A stretch of 64,000 nt of DNA from Phyto melanocephala (GCA_941918925.1 OW799235.1:35858701-35922700), one strand, 5' to 3'. Numbered from the stretch's first letter, positions 23,035 through 34,479 are shown. The notes: generated from the letters alone by a model not told the origin. A program made the numbers and translations.

Positions 23035-23690
23035 TGCATATAAACATTGCAACCCCTTCACCACCCGCTTATTTCAGTGGATGCAGTTCGTCCCAAAGTC
23101 CAGATTTTAATTACAGCTATGTCAATTTAACTCGAAGTAGCACACCAATTATTAAAGTTCCAGTACCACTCGTATCACCACAAATAAACCCGGAAATGAA
23201 CTATACCTTACAAGGTGAGACGTCAATATTTTTCGTCTTTTCAATAAGTTGAGATATACTTTTTTCTTTTTTTGTATTTAAACAAATAAATTAATAAATA
23301 AATCAAAAATTGCATTTTATTCACCTTTATGTAATTTTTCAATGCCTTATTTAATTGTATACAAGTTTCTATAACAATGCGACCAATTGCTCGTTCCGAA
23401 ATAGCGCTGGTAAATTTTAAATCAGCAAATGAATTACCCGTGGCCAGAAAACGCAAGGTTGTGGAAAGGCGTTGATTCGGAGAAATTGATTCACGCATTG
23501 CAGTATCCTGTTTTTTAATTTTAGGGCCAACCAAAGTTAAAAGTTCTTCATATGTGTCTTCACTCATGCGCGAAAGATTTCGAAAATCGCTTGGAGAATT
23601 CAATTTAAGCTCAATAAGTAAATTTTCGTGAGTAAATTCATTTCTTTTCTTGTGCCAGTTTTTCATCCCAAGTCCCTTTACGCCATTTTT
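22028..23690 (-). pseudogene. PIF/Harbinger transposase (HARBI1-like, DDE_Tnp_4), two exons, broken
   Basis: Exon 1 (about 23690-23325) encodes NWHKKRNEFTHENLLIEL, MSEDTYEELLTLVGPKIKK and RFLATGNSFADL, and ends NYIK at an AAG/GTGAAT donor. Exon 2 starts after TTTACAG (22794 downward) with IPSNEDEWKK. A one-base A-run indel follows, then FYRRWNFPNCLGAIDGKHI (first Asp), VFVGDDAFQLSPNLMKPY (second Asp) and RLSRARRIVENAF (Glu). A short deletion removes the helix after the Glu, and the frame resumes EKFETIVLTCCYLHNF to a stop at about 22028. The extreme N-terminus (ENCCIAIALAYAGKKRRK) lies at about 26156-26103, cut off by the nested DINE-A. All catalytic residues survive, but the gene is inactivated by insertion, frameshift and deletion. 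Confidence 0.85.
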
Positions 23691-26101
23691 ATACCCGCCA
23701 CCAAAAAAATGGTGGGGGTATATTCATTTTGTCATTCCGTTTGTAACACATCGAAATATCCATTTTAGACCCCATAAAGTATATATATTCTAAATCGTGG
23801 TTTGATTTTATGACGATCTAGCTATGTCCGTCCGTCTGTCCGTCTGTTGAAAGCACGATAGAGGTCGCACTGAAAAAGCTAGGGGGCTCAAATTTTGCCA
23901 GAACCATTCTTATAGACAAGGTTTGTTTGGTATTGAAAATGGGCTAAATCGGAATATTAGAAAGAGAGTTATAGCTCGAAAAGCAAGAGTAGGTCGAAAA
24001 AACCGTGTCCTTCAAACATCGAATAAAATGGAATTGTGTCCAAACGCCTTAACGTAGACTCATGAAACTTCGAATATATATTTCCTGAGTAAAGAAAATA
24101 TTTTTTTTCGAAAATTGTCTAAATCTATGCATTAGGAGAGGAGATATCGATCAAAATGTACGAAATTTTATACCGCACAGTGTATTTTTCGGTATATTTA
24201 AAAACAAAAACGTCATAAAAGCAACAAAATTGGATGTACGATTTTGAAGTTTTGCACACTTTGCTTTTTGGTGACACGCTTTCTTGTAACGGCAAATCAA
24301 TGTGCCACGCCCACTTTTACGCCCACCTCCCATATAACGTTTTACCTAAAATTCATTTAACTTCTCTATTAATAAAGATTTTGGAATAATAAAGGACTAT
24401 ATTGAAACACCTAAGTTGTACTCATTCGCAAAAATAACTTTGATACGCCTACTATAACGCCCACTTTCACTTTTGAATTGTGTCAACACGCATAAACGTA
24501 GTCATGAAACTTCGAATATATATTTATCCAGTCAAAAGAATATTTTTCCCTGAAAATCGCTTAAATCTATGAATTAGGAAAAGAGTTATAGATAAAAATG
24601 TACGAAAATTTATAGCGCACAGTGTATATTTCAAATTTAAAACGTAATAAAACTGACAAAACTGTATGTACGATTCTGAAATTTTGCAAACATGGCTTTT
24701 TGGTCAAAGTCTTCGTTATAACGGAAAATAGATGTGCCACGCACACTTTTTTCTTTAAATTTTTATAAAAATATATTAGTCATATATATTAGCATTTATT
24801 CATCTTACACTGCACCATTCATTGTAATGTAGCTAAATATAAGATAAAGATGATAAGATAGATGACTCTACTAGCAACTACTAGATGGCATGCTAACATC
24901 TTATGCTTATGTTCTTCTGAAATTATGCTCTATTAAAAATGGGAATTTAGGAAAATTTTGATCTCAGTCAAAAAAAATTGTCTCTAAACATTATAAACAA
25001 CAAATTTTAAAATTATACAAAACTTATTTCGTTTGAAAATCTTTTAAAAGCAAAATGTTATAGAAGTTTAAAAATCAAAATCTTACTAATAAATTTCCCG
25101 TTTTAGAAAAATGCAGAGAATGTATATTTTAAATCACCCTTAAATTTAACCTTAAATTCACTTTCTTCCTCTTAAATTCATGTAAATTCTCTATGAATAA
25201 AGATTTAGGAATACTAAAGGACTATATTGAAATATCTAAGTTATGTTTATTAGCAGAAACTTTATTGACACGCGTATTTTAACGGCCACTTTCATTGAAA
25301 GGCTAAATTTACGAAAACATTTTACTAGCATACCGAAGTTATAATGGGTGGTTTTATTTTAAGGGACTATGTTGATTTTGAATAAAATTATTATTAAATT
25401 ATTATCATTTATTTTTATAATGATAATATTTGTATGCTTCAATTATGTATGAAACAAAATATCGGCCAAATGGCCCCCCAACCTAGGCGGCACACCACGA
25501 TCCGATAGTCCGAATTTTCAATGATACTGTTGATGCTCGATTGTTGGGCACGATGATGAGTCGAGGTTGCTTGCTCTTTTGCCACGTTATCGTGAAAAAC
25601 AGCAATGTTTCCCATTCAACGAACTAAGATGGCATTCACAGATGTTTTCACATTTCATACAGACCTGCTTTGCAGACATTTAAATATTTTTTACAATTCT
25701 CACGATTGTGGACGAATTCGAACGATTATGTTGACCAAAAGAATCACGAAGTGCACAAAATGAATTTTGATTTGAACGCCCATTTTTATATTTAATATTT
25801 ATCTTTAATATTTAAAAGCGTTGCTCGATTGCGTATCTTTCCACGGTTCAAATTGAGTTAGTCTGAGATTGAGAAATGTCAAATGAAATACAAGAAAAAA
25901 GTTGAAGTTTAGATGTGGTTCACCTTAAACATGGGCCCTTAAAATTTAACCACCCTCTACAAAGAAAGTGATACATATTTTATTATAAAGAGATTATTCT
26001 AAAGCGATTAACAAAATAATAAATATTGTGCTTTAAATGTACACAAAATTGGTGGTGGGTATGAAAGATTCGGCACAGCCGAATATAGTGCTCTTACTTG
26101 T
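23688..26101 (+). repeat. DINE-A repeat (inner copy), inside the Harbinger transposase
   Basis: It begins with the hairpin TATACCCGCCACC/TGGTGGGGGTATA and CATTCCGTTTGTAACACATC. It has the CCGTCCGTCTGTCCGTCTGT microsatellite core at about 23827-23847. It ends GATTCGGCACAGCCGAATA plus CTCTTACTTG at 26100. Internal tandem duplication is visible: the CATGAAACTTCGAATATATA to ACGCCCACTTT section occurs twice (24050-24330 and 24490-24750). A deleted mariner (25344-25957) is inserted near its 3' end. The near-identical inverted copy is at 48653-51352. Confidence 0.85.
25344..25957 (-). mobile_element. Internally deleted mariner inside DINE-A, copy 1
   Basis: The ends are ATGGGTGGTTTTATTTTAAG at the left and, inverted, GAGGGTGGTTAAATTTTAAG at the right. 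TA flanks at 25342-25343 and 25958-25959. On the minus strand it keeps the transposase N-terminus and the last residues GGHLADILFHT before the stop. The catalytic core is deleted. The copies at 27165-27180 and 39680-39695 preserve the empty site GAAGTTAYACAAAGAAAGT. Confidence 0.85.
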
Positions 26102-27311
26102 TTTTTCTTCTTTTTTTTCCTGCATATGCCAGAGCAATAGCTATGCAACAATTTTCTATGTCATTCAAATTTCTATAAAAAAAATAATTTGTAAACATTA
26201 AAAATATTGCGCGACCAAATTAACCACACGTTCTTACCTTTTAAAAACAGATTTGAAATGAAATTTGATGGTTTGAGTTTGATACGTTGCTGTGTTAAGC
26301 AAAACCAAATATTACCAATACATACATATTATTTGTCAAATCAGTTTGAACGTGGCCATCGTGCTTAAAAATATGGTGGATGGTGGAGGTATATTAATTT
26401 TGTCATTCCGTTTGTAATACATCAAAATATCCATTTTAGACCTCATAAAGTATATATTTTCTAAATCGGTGTTTCATTTTATGACGATCTAACTACGCCT
26501 GTCGGTCTATCTGTTGAAAGCACGTTAGAGGTCGGACCGAAAAAGCTAGAGGGCTCAAATTTTTGCAGAATATGTATAAGAAAGGTTTGTTTGGTATTGA
26601 AAATGGGTTAAATCGGAATATTACGAAGAGAGTTATAGCTCGAAAAGCAAGAGTAGGTCGAAAAAACCGTGTCCTTCGAACATCGAATAAAATGGAATTG
26701 TGTTCAAAATCATCAACATCAAAGTCATAAAATCTCGAATATATATTTCCTGAGTAAAAAAATGGTTTTCCCTGCAAATTGCCAAAATCTATTAACTGAG
26801 AAAGCAGCTATAGATCAAAACGTACGAAAACTTATACCGCGCAGTGTGTTTTTCGGTATATGCAAAATTTAAAAAGTAAAAAAACTGAAATGATTCTGAA
26901 ATTTTGCAAACAATGCCTTTTAGTCAAAGGCTTTGTTGTAACAGAAAATAAATGTTATAAGCTTACTTTTACGCCCACCTCCCCACCTATAAGGTTTTAT
27001 CTTAAATTCATATTATTTCTCTATGGACAAAGATTTTGGAATAATAAAGGACTACATTGAAATATCTAAGTTGTATTTATTAGCAGAAACTTGATTGACA
27101 TGCCAACTTTAACGCGCACTTTCAGTGAAAGACTAAACTTACGAAAATATTTCAATAGCAAATCGAAGTTACACAAAGAAAGTAAAACATATTTTAGTGT
27201 AAAGAGATTATTCCATAGCGATTATTGTTAATAACAAAATAATAAATTTTGTGCTATAAAAGTGCATCAAATTGGTGGAGGGTGTAAAAAAATTGGAACT
27301 CTTACTTGTTG

Positions 27312-28520
27312 TTATTATTATTGTTATGATCCATTTGATCAGGATATATCCGAGTATGTTACAGATATAAATTCTGCTCGAAAACTGAATTGAATCCATA
27401 TTCTGCCTTTGAAAAACACATAATAATTTGCACTTTAACTTCGTAGAAAGTTTCATTTTACATATTTTACTCCCAGTTTAAATTACAAAATATGTTTACT
27501 TACGTTTAGGAGCAGAAAGTAAATGTTTGCTTCGTAAGCTTTGCCTGTTCAAAAAGATTAAAGTGGCGCCTTAAGGTAAAGAAAGTTTTTGGGATACAAA
27601 ATGAAAATAAACAGAATCTGAAGAAGGTAAAAACAAAACAATTGGAATGTGACAGGCCTGATTATTTTTAAATGGGGTGTTTACACATTTACTTTACATA
27701 AGATTTTATCGTTGCGTTTGATAAACAGAGTTTGTATAATTTTATCCAGAAATTGAAAAATTAAAAACAACTGAAACTTTGAAATTTGCCTCACTATGCA
27801 TTAGCTAGTGTAGATGTTCCCAATATTTTAACTAACGACGCTTTGTTTGTAAACTTTTCTTTTTTTTAAGCGGATCCTCATATAAAGAAGATATAAAGAT
27901 TTTGAATAATTCAAAAGGATTAAAAGTAAGAGATGAAATGTTTTTTTTTCTTGAAAACTACAAGAAAAAAAATTTCGAAAAAATTTAGTATTTAATCGCA
28001 AGATAATATTACATTTCTAACAGCAAGTAGGAAAATATAAATAAATTAATCCTGGAAGGCTGGTAAGTAGTGTTGGGAATCATATTTTTTTTTAACTGAA
28101 TCGTCCATGATCGTTCAGAAAAGCATTACATTCTTTTCTTTCATCTTTCCTTCTTTAACAAAAGATGTAAAATGAGTGACTGAAACGAGGCAAATGAAGT
28201 AGTTTTTATCTTCATAAGAAAAAACATGCAAAGACGAAAATTGCGAAATATTAACTAAAAGAAGTCCAATTAAGTAATAAATAAATACATACATTTATTG
28301 AAAATGAATTAAAAGTTATGCTGAAACCAAAAATCAAAATTCAAAAGCTGTATTCCGGTTAGAATTTTGCACATAAATGAGATTTAGATTTCCAGTTAAA
28401 AAAAAAAACAAACAAAAACTATAACAAATTTTTTAACTGGAAAAATATATGTATAAAATATAGAGAATTAAAACTCATGTGCATGATTCGAATGTAATAT
28501 AATATTTTATTTGTATAAAA
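27312..28520. other. Stretch without recognised genes
   Basis: AT-rich sequence with no coding support. A short TTTCATCTTTCCTTC block near 28137 resembles the TTTCATATCTTTCACC block near 30009, but no element boundary can be set. Confidence 0.35.
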
Positions 28521-28524
28521 CTAC

Positions 28525-29033
28525 TAGTGACCCGGTCCGCGTTGTTTTAAAATTTTATATTGGATCATTATTAATATAGATTTTTTGCAAATATCTTCGG
28601 AAGTACATAACCGATTTAAGAGTTTAATATCTCGTTTTGATAAACATGACAACGGCTTAAAAAAAGAAAAATAAATAAAAAAAAGCAAACAAAATAAACA
28701 CATGTCATTGGTGGTGCAATATTAAAAATTGGATTTTGCCATGCCCATCCGTCCGCAGACCGAAAATTAAAAATCAGACTTTACCCCCATACCTAAACAA
28801 GAGCGTTGAGCGTCAAGCGTTGGAGTTTTACATGTGTTTTGTTTTTGTTACAATAACAAAATACATGCAAAATTACAACGCTTGACGCTCAACGCTCTTG
28901 TTTAGGTATGGGCCTTACAGTGTCACCCGCCTAAATATTCTGAAGATTCTCTAAAAATTTCATCAAAATCGTCCCAGCCGTTTTGGAATCCATACGTTAC
29001 ATACATACACACGCATCCTGTTTTATATATATA
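28525..29033 (+). repeat. Interspersed repeat ending in CAGCCGTTTTGGAATC and TTTATATATATAAAAG
   Basis: The left end, ACTAGTGACCCGGTCCGCGT, and the right end, GTCCCAGCCGTTTTGGAATC to TTTTATATATATAAAAGA, form a pattern I recognise from arthropod Helitron/SINE-like repeats. It has no coding content and is interrupted by the MITE at 28786-28912. The classification is by recollection only. Confidence 0.5.
28786..28912. repeat. 127-bp foldback MITE with near-perfect arms
   Basis: CCCATACCTAAACAAGAGCG at 28786 is followed by TTGAGCGTCAAGCGTTG. The exact inverse of the whole 37-bp arm ends at 28912. The loop is AT-rich. Inverted ends this perfect suggest a recent insertion into the surrounding repeat. 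Confidence 0.85.
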
Positions 29034-29301
29034 AAAGATAAAACAAGGATCCCTTTAATAAAACTATAATTTCAATTTTTTTTATAAAATTTTTATGTAT
29101 ATTAGATTTTATTTTCTTTGTATCGCTTCTCCTTCATTTAGCATTATTAGGAAAAAACAAAAATGGTGATATAACAAAATGATCTTTAAAATTTTTATGC
29201 ACTAAAAAAGGTTTAATTTATTATGAACGATTTTATATTTCAAATTATATTTTGGGCAAACATATACATACATGACAACGCAATTTAATATATTTCTTGA
29301 A

Positions 29302-29827
29302 TATACCCTGTAGGAAATATCACTAGTGAATCAGTACTGATTCACTATTGACACTGTCACCAGTGCTACTGACTTATTATACCCCCTAAATGCTTTTTTA
29401 CTATAGACATTTACCATGTGCGTGTCATTGGAAATCTACTACTGACACTGGTACTACTGAGTAGGTAGTTCTTTAAGGACCATATGTAGATATTGTCACC
29501 AGAGATTCAATAGTGCATTTAAGTAATTCTAGTCTACACTTTTGGTACTTTTCTGAAATAGACGTCGTTAATGAAACTTTTGTTAAAATATGATGTTTTA
29601 TTAAAAAAAATTAAGGAATTCATTAAATATCAAATATTAAAAGTAAATTAGGTATATTTCATTTAGTTAGAACTCTTATTTATTGTGCAAACATTTTTTT
29701 TCTCATCAAAGAAAATGAAAAAAAAAAATGTAGACACTTTGTTGACAATGTCGCCAAGAAGTCACCACAATAGTCGACAAAACTGGTGACTTGGAGACAC
29801 TTGCCCCCAGGTTTCCTTCAGGGTATA
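29302..29827. repeat. 526-bp MITE with TATACCCTG ends
   Basis: The left end is TATACCCTGTAGGAAA and the inverted right end is TATACCCTGAAGGAAA. The interior holds repeated variants of CACTGGTACTACTGA and GTCACCAGTG, and a perfect 24-bp palindrome at 29324-29347. There is no ORF. TA at both ends allows a TA-type TSD. Confidence 0.65.
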
Positions 29828-30489
29828 GTTTTAGTACAAATACGTATCTATACATTGAGATACCAAAAAAATTATTTTTTGTTATAGCAACAATTCAACA
29901 GATTGTTATGGTAACATTATAATCATATACATTGTTGACTGACTGAGATAAGTGAAACATGAAAGAGCGATAAAAGGTGAAAGATGTGGACAAAAGGGTT
30001 CCAACTCTTTCATATCTTTCACCTTACTGAATCATTTAATTGAAATATTTCTTTCATGACCGACACAACTCGAAAATTTTATAAATTTGTATACCACATA
30101 ATTTTCAGTTTTATGTGGAGTTGATAAGTTAACAAAGACGCCAAATAGATCATACTTTAAATATAGAGTATACGGCCAAAAGATGTTAATTCATTTTTGT
30201 GTAAAACAAAATTGTGATAAAAAAAACAAATCACTTAAAAATTAAAATAATTATAAATAAAATAAGAATTGAGATCAATATATCGTTGGTCGCAGGTAAA
30301 AAAAGCCTTAACTTAAATAACTGTAACTTTACAGGATAATGTACAAACTTAACAAAAACTTAACAGAAATTGTTGCTTAAAATTGTTTAATTATATGACT
30401 AATTGAAATATATTATTAATTTTTTTAGCCCGGCGGTCGATGCTACGCTCCTAAATGAATAAAAATGCATTCTGAATTTTAATTGAATA
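29828..30489. other. No recognised gene
   Basis: AT-rich sequence. A small inverted pair, GGTGAAAGATGTGG (29979) and CATATCTTTCACC (30012), could fold but has no clear element ends. Confidence 0.35.
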
Positions 30490-31026
30490 TCAAGTGCAAG
30501 AAGCTAAAAAGTATAACTTTTTTTATGGACGTGGCACTGCCCACTTTTCAAAACAAAAAATATTATGTTGGCATGACAGCTCAATATGTGTGCAAAGTTT
30601 TAGAAAAATCGATCTAGTGCAAGTAACTCAAAGTTACAACTTTTTTTATGGGCGTGGCCCTGCCCACTTTTGTAATCACGAATTATATAGGCATGACAGC
30701 TCAATATGTGTGCAAAGTTCGATCTAAAATCGATCTAGTGCAAGTAGCTAAAAATGACTCATTTTTTATGGGCGTGACACTGCCCACTTTTCTTATCACG
30801 AAATTGTATAATCTTGAGGGTTCAATATGTGTGTGGAAAGTTTCAGAAAAATCGGTAAAGTTCAAGTAGCTGAAAATGATAGCCACGCATACTTTCTACC
30901 ACCCATAAACACTCCCTGGAAAGTGTACAACAACTTGCCAAAGTTTGAGTCCAATCGGCTTTACGGGGTCGGAGTCTACAGCTAACACACACACACACAC
31001 AGAGTTTCACTTTTATATATATAGAC
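30490..31026 (+). repeat. Helitron/SINE-like repeat with three 122-bp tandem units
   Basis: Units start at about 30496, 30619 and 30740. Each contains TTTTTTATGGGCGTGG..CTGCCCACTTTT, then CAATATGTGTGCAAAGTT and AAAATCGATCTAGTGCAAGT. The 3' end has CCAATCGGCTTTACGGGGTC, an (AC)n run and TTTATATATATAGACT. An inverted relative is at 63284-63720. The small open frames at 30494-30886 come from the tandem units and are not genes. Confidence 0.7.
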
Positions 31027-31039
31027 TAAATTAAATAAC

Positions 31040-32205
31040 ATTTTTCATTGATTTTTTGAAAAATTTTCTGTCAGTTGAGGATAAAATGTATTGAAATATT
31101 AAATAAAAAAAAATAATTTTTTGTCAGGCTTTGATTCTTAATCACAAGTTAACCAAAATTTTGAATAATCATGAAAAAAGGGAGGGAGGAATTAAAATAA
31201 TAGTGGGTATTTTGCAGATTAAACTTTAAGTTACTTCATACATAGAAAAAAAACCGACTTCGTTCCTAATATAGTAGAGAGGTTGTATTTTTTTCAGATG
31301 TCAATATGCTTGGCAGCCCAGTACATTCTTTTTCGGATTCGATACTTAATAGGTACTTAAGTAATTATTTGACTTCGTTCCCTCGGTCTCATCAAGATTT
31401 TTCAACAGTAAAATTTCTTTGAATCAATGTCGAGAACAATATGGTGTTTGGTTTTGCCACTAGTCCTTAAATATGTTATATTGTATGTATGCTCTCTGTT
31501 TTTCTTATAATTATTATATTATGATTATGCTAAATGTAAATAGAAATAAATTTACATATTTATTTGAAAATAAATATGTGAAAAATGTAACTATTTTCAT
31601 TTTAAGTATTTTTATTTAAAATAGGTTCAATCATTTGTGTTATTGATGCAATAAATGCTTTAATTAAATTAATCCAAAACTTCAATTTTAGGCCTGATTA
31701 AATTAATTAAAATTATTTTAAAAAATATATCGTCTAAATTTCTTGATCTTTTTATTGATAATTTTTATTGATGATTTTTATCCAAGCTTGAGAACACGTT
31801 TTTATTTTCTTATAAAATAATATTTATTAGTAACCAATATTTCGCTACCGAACAATGGGTAGCTTCTTCAGGATAATATGTATACAAATTTTATGAAACA
31901 AATAACAAATTCAAAACAAATTCAAATTGAAAAACTATTTCGTAAAAAAGGCGGGAAAATATTTTTTTAAAAATTTTAGAAATTTTACTTACTTTTTTAA
32001 TACTATTTTAATTGATAAAATTCGCAATATTTTTTTAAATTAAAATTATTAATTTTCATTTAATTAAAAGCGTTATTTTGATAATTAAAGCAAAATCAAA
32101 TAAAATTTTAATTAATAGTATTAATTTCGTAATTAAAATTCATATTTATTGCTTGTAAAATTGTTAATTTTGATACTATTTATTAAAATTTTTGTGTGAA
32201 ATGTA
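31040..32205 (+). repeat. Unclassified AT-rich element, copy E3
   Basis: The left part has TTTTCTGTCAGTTGA (31066). The right part (about 32000-32165) matches the right end of the copy at 44345-45281: an AATTAAAATTATTAATTTTC block, then GTTATTTTGATAATTAAAGC and TTAATTAATAGTATTAATTT. In between, GTTATTGATGCAATAAATGC matches the copy at 45340-46285. An insertion at about 31730-31990 has no counterpart there. The ends are worn and the boundaries approximate. Confidence 0.5.
31836..31875 (-). other. Hammerhead-like motif (possible Penelope-type remnant)
   Basis: The minus strand reads CTGAAGA, then a 6-bp hairpin GCTACC/GGTAGC with an 8-nt loop, then GAAAT. CUGANGA and GAAA flanking a stem are the core of hammerhead ribozymes, which are known in Penelope-like elements. 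One extra A sits between the core and the stem, and I could not confirm stems I and III. It lies in the part of E3 that has no counterpart in the other copies. Confidence 0.25.
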
Positions 32206-32245
32206 CTGGAAAAACTAAAAAAGTCAATTTCGTGAAAAATACAAG

Positions 32246-32290
32246 TTAGGGCCTTTCTATCTGTGACCATCGATATGCACAAAAAAACCG
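32246..32290. repeat. Fragment of the GGGCCTTTCTA repeat family
   Basis: GTTAGGGCCTTTCTATCTGT and GACCATCGATATGC match one end of the repeat at 53198-53415. Only about 45 bp is present. Confidence 0.45.
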
Positions 32291-32372
32291 ATACCTTTTT
32301 ATTGAATTAGATTCAATCGTTTTATGCTACTACTGGCACTACTGAGGGTATTTACGGTTAAACTTGACATCA

Positions 32373-32676
32373 AAGGAGCTAATACACGGCATGTTTTTTA
32401 CATTTGTCTTGTCAAATTCTCCACTGCTAATACAAACATGTCGTGTGTTACCTTTAAAACATTACTTCTGTAAAAAAACATGTGTTGAGACATCTGACAA
32501 AATTTTAATTAGAGTGCGCTCTATTTTCTTCTGTCAAAACATGTGACATCAGCCGTTGGCAGAAAACTTTGCTGCTGCAAAGCAGTCAGCGTAAAAGTAA
32601 AATTTTGACAGACATGTAGACTGTCTCACAAATTTTAAAGTCGGATGTAAAAAACATGCCGTGTATTATGGCCTTA
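32373..32676. repeat. 304-bp MITE with TAATACACGGCATG ends, copy 1
   Basis: Both ends read TAATACACGGCATGTTTTTT (inverted at the right, 32645-32670). The outermost bases, AAGGxxxT, and the TTAA overlapping the right edge suggest a TTAA target. The interior is shared, in opposite orientation, with 43662-43979, for example CAACGGCTGATGT against its inverse. No coding content is supported. Confidence 0.75.
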
Positions 32677-34479
32677 AGCAAATTTTCTGCGAAGACTAAG
32701 ACGGATCCATTTCAGTTATTGTAAGACATTTTTCATTTGCACATCTGACCATATTTTTTTTCTTATTTGGATTATCTCTAAACATTTGTTTAATATTAAA
32801 AAGTTCACCACTTAAGTTGAAGTAAAGTAAGGAAAAGCCACAAATAAATGCATTTTGTTCTTCTAATTCCAATAAAATTTAAGCGCTTTTGATTTGTTTA
32901 AAAAATTGTAAATGCTCTAAATCTGGACCACAGGAAAGCTAGTTCCGAAAATAAACAATCTTATAAAAATATTGCACAAAAATTTATATTTTAAAAACCA
33001 GTAGAATTATATATAGACAAAACTCATATTTTGTCATGCCTTTCTGTTTGAAGAGCAGTATGTTACATCCATTCGGATTTTAAATGTATGTATAAAATTT
33101 TATTAAACACCCACACAACTACGAGACTCAAAACAACTTCAAAAAGAAAGCAAGAATACAAAATATGCTTAGAAAATAACATTTACATATATGCCAACGT
33201 ATAAATTAACATATGTATTATGTACATCATGGAGGAAAGCAAACCTTTTTTACTTAAAGCTATTGAAAGACATTATTTATTTTTTTTTTACAACTTGGGT
33301 TATACAGTTGGGCATAATTTGTAGTTTTTCGTACTTGGCGAGTTATTTTAAAAGTCCTTTTTTAACTTTATTAAACAAAAATTAAATTTCACAAACACAA
33401 AACAAAAAAAGAGCTGACTACGCTTAAAGTCAATTAGAAGTGATTTAGAAAAGGTCTCAAAACAATTTTAGCTGTCTGATACCGTAAATTCAATCGACTG
33501 ATAAAAATTATTTAACTAAAGTTTGTGAAAATGTTTGCAGTTAATGGTTTATTTCATTTGTTTTTTTACATAATTTACCTCCCTTAGTTGCCTTTTGTTA
33601 AATAACGAAACATATCGATGGCTTAATATAAAAAGGGCGTATCTTGATTTTTTTGGAAATCGTTTTTTTGAACCCTTAAAATTTTGTAGCGAAATAAAAA
33701 AGCCCGAGCTCATTTCATTTGAACTTTTATTCATATTTTTTTTATCTTGTAAAGAAATTGAAATTTGAGATAAAACCTTTTTATATCAAGTCATCGATAT
33801 GTACATGCATACATACGTACGTGTTTATATACTTATTGGCAGGTACAATATTCTTAATTAAGAAATTCTGTTACTACTACTACTACAGCAGTTTTTATCT
33901 TATTTATAGGTACAATTATTTTAACATTTTTAGTAAAACTCATAAGCATTTGCTTGCTTGCTGTAAGTATTTAGTAGACCAAATGTTTTTTTGTTTTTTT
34001 GTTTTTAAAGTAAATTATTAATTTGTAATTTTTTCAGGAATATTAAATAAAACCCCGGAATTTCCGACAATAAATTCCGTTACCTAAGCCCTACTTGTGC
34101 CACAAAAGGACTCTTTAATAATGAAAAATATACTTTAACACCAGAAAAAGACAAACCAATGAACACAGAAAAGAAAAAAATTATATAAACCAAAAATACA
34201 AACAGAAATATTAAAACCACAAGACATTAATTACACAACAACAACAACCAACATAACAAAAGTATCTTTTACATGCACACACACTTATCGACACTCATAA
34301 AAACCTAGTGGTTCAAAGAAGGAGTAACTAGGCCTTTTGAAAGGCCTTTGTTATTTATTGACAAGGCTTTAAGAACAGTTTTTTCCTAGCTGCATAAATA
34401 ATATTAGCAGTAGTAATAACAATAAATTGGCTCAAAAGCATCGCTACCACCAGCTTGCTTATACCCAACGAGCCAAATT
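32677..34479. other. Stretch without recognised genes
   Basis: AT-rich sequence. 33030-33075 (TTTTGTCATGCCTTTCTGTT) may be a tiny DINE remnant. The open frames at 33191-33385 and 33719-34021 are Phe/Tyr/Ile-rich low-complexity translations without family motifs. Confidence 0.35.

Larger units (their letters stand above)
21433..26365. mobile_element. PIF/Harbinger DNA transposon with TAA target duplication
   Basis: The TIRs start AGCACCATGGCCACG (21433) and, inverted, AGCACGATGGCCACG (26351-26365). They then share CAAACTGATTTG before diverging. The flanking trinucleotides are TAA at 21430-21432 and TAA at 26366-26368, the TWA type expected of PIF/Harbinger. Inside are the two genes typical of the superfamily: a DDE transposase on the minus strand and an MADF (Myb/SANT-like) gene on the plus strand. 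A 2.4-kb DINE-A copy is inserted into the transposase; without it the element is about 2.5 kb. Confidence 0.9.
21418..27311 (+). repeat. DINE-A repeat (outer copy), split by a PIF/Harbinger element
   Basis: The head TTATACCCGCCAC is at 21418-21429. The rest resumes at 26366 with ATATGGTGGATGGTGGAGG and follows the standard DINE-A order to CTCTTACTTG at 27300-27309. That order is the CATTCCGTTTGTAATACATC block, AAAGTATATATTTTCT, the GTCGGTCTATCTGTTGAAAG core, ACGAAGAGAGTTATAGCTCG and CGCCCACCTCC. The terminal ATTCGGC hairpin is degraded here. The two parts belong together because the intact copies at 23688 and 38861 read continuously across the junction. Confidence 0.8.

Noticed and set aside
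22355..23690. Domesticated HARBI1-type host gene
   Set aside because: TIRs and TAA target duplication, a frameshift, a deletion after the catalytic Glu and an interrupting repeat show a dead transposon, not a host gene.
30494..30886. Open frames with repeated SICVQSF-like peptides
   Set aside because: Translations of 122-bp non-coding tandem units of an interspersed repeat, also seen on the minus strand at 63 kb.
33719..34021. 100-codon frame with membrane-like composition
   Set aside because: Tyr/Phe-rich low-complexity translation. No conservation evidence within the window.
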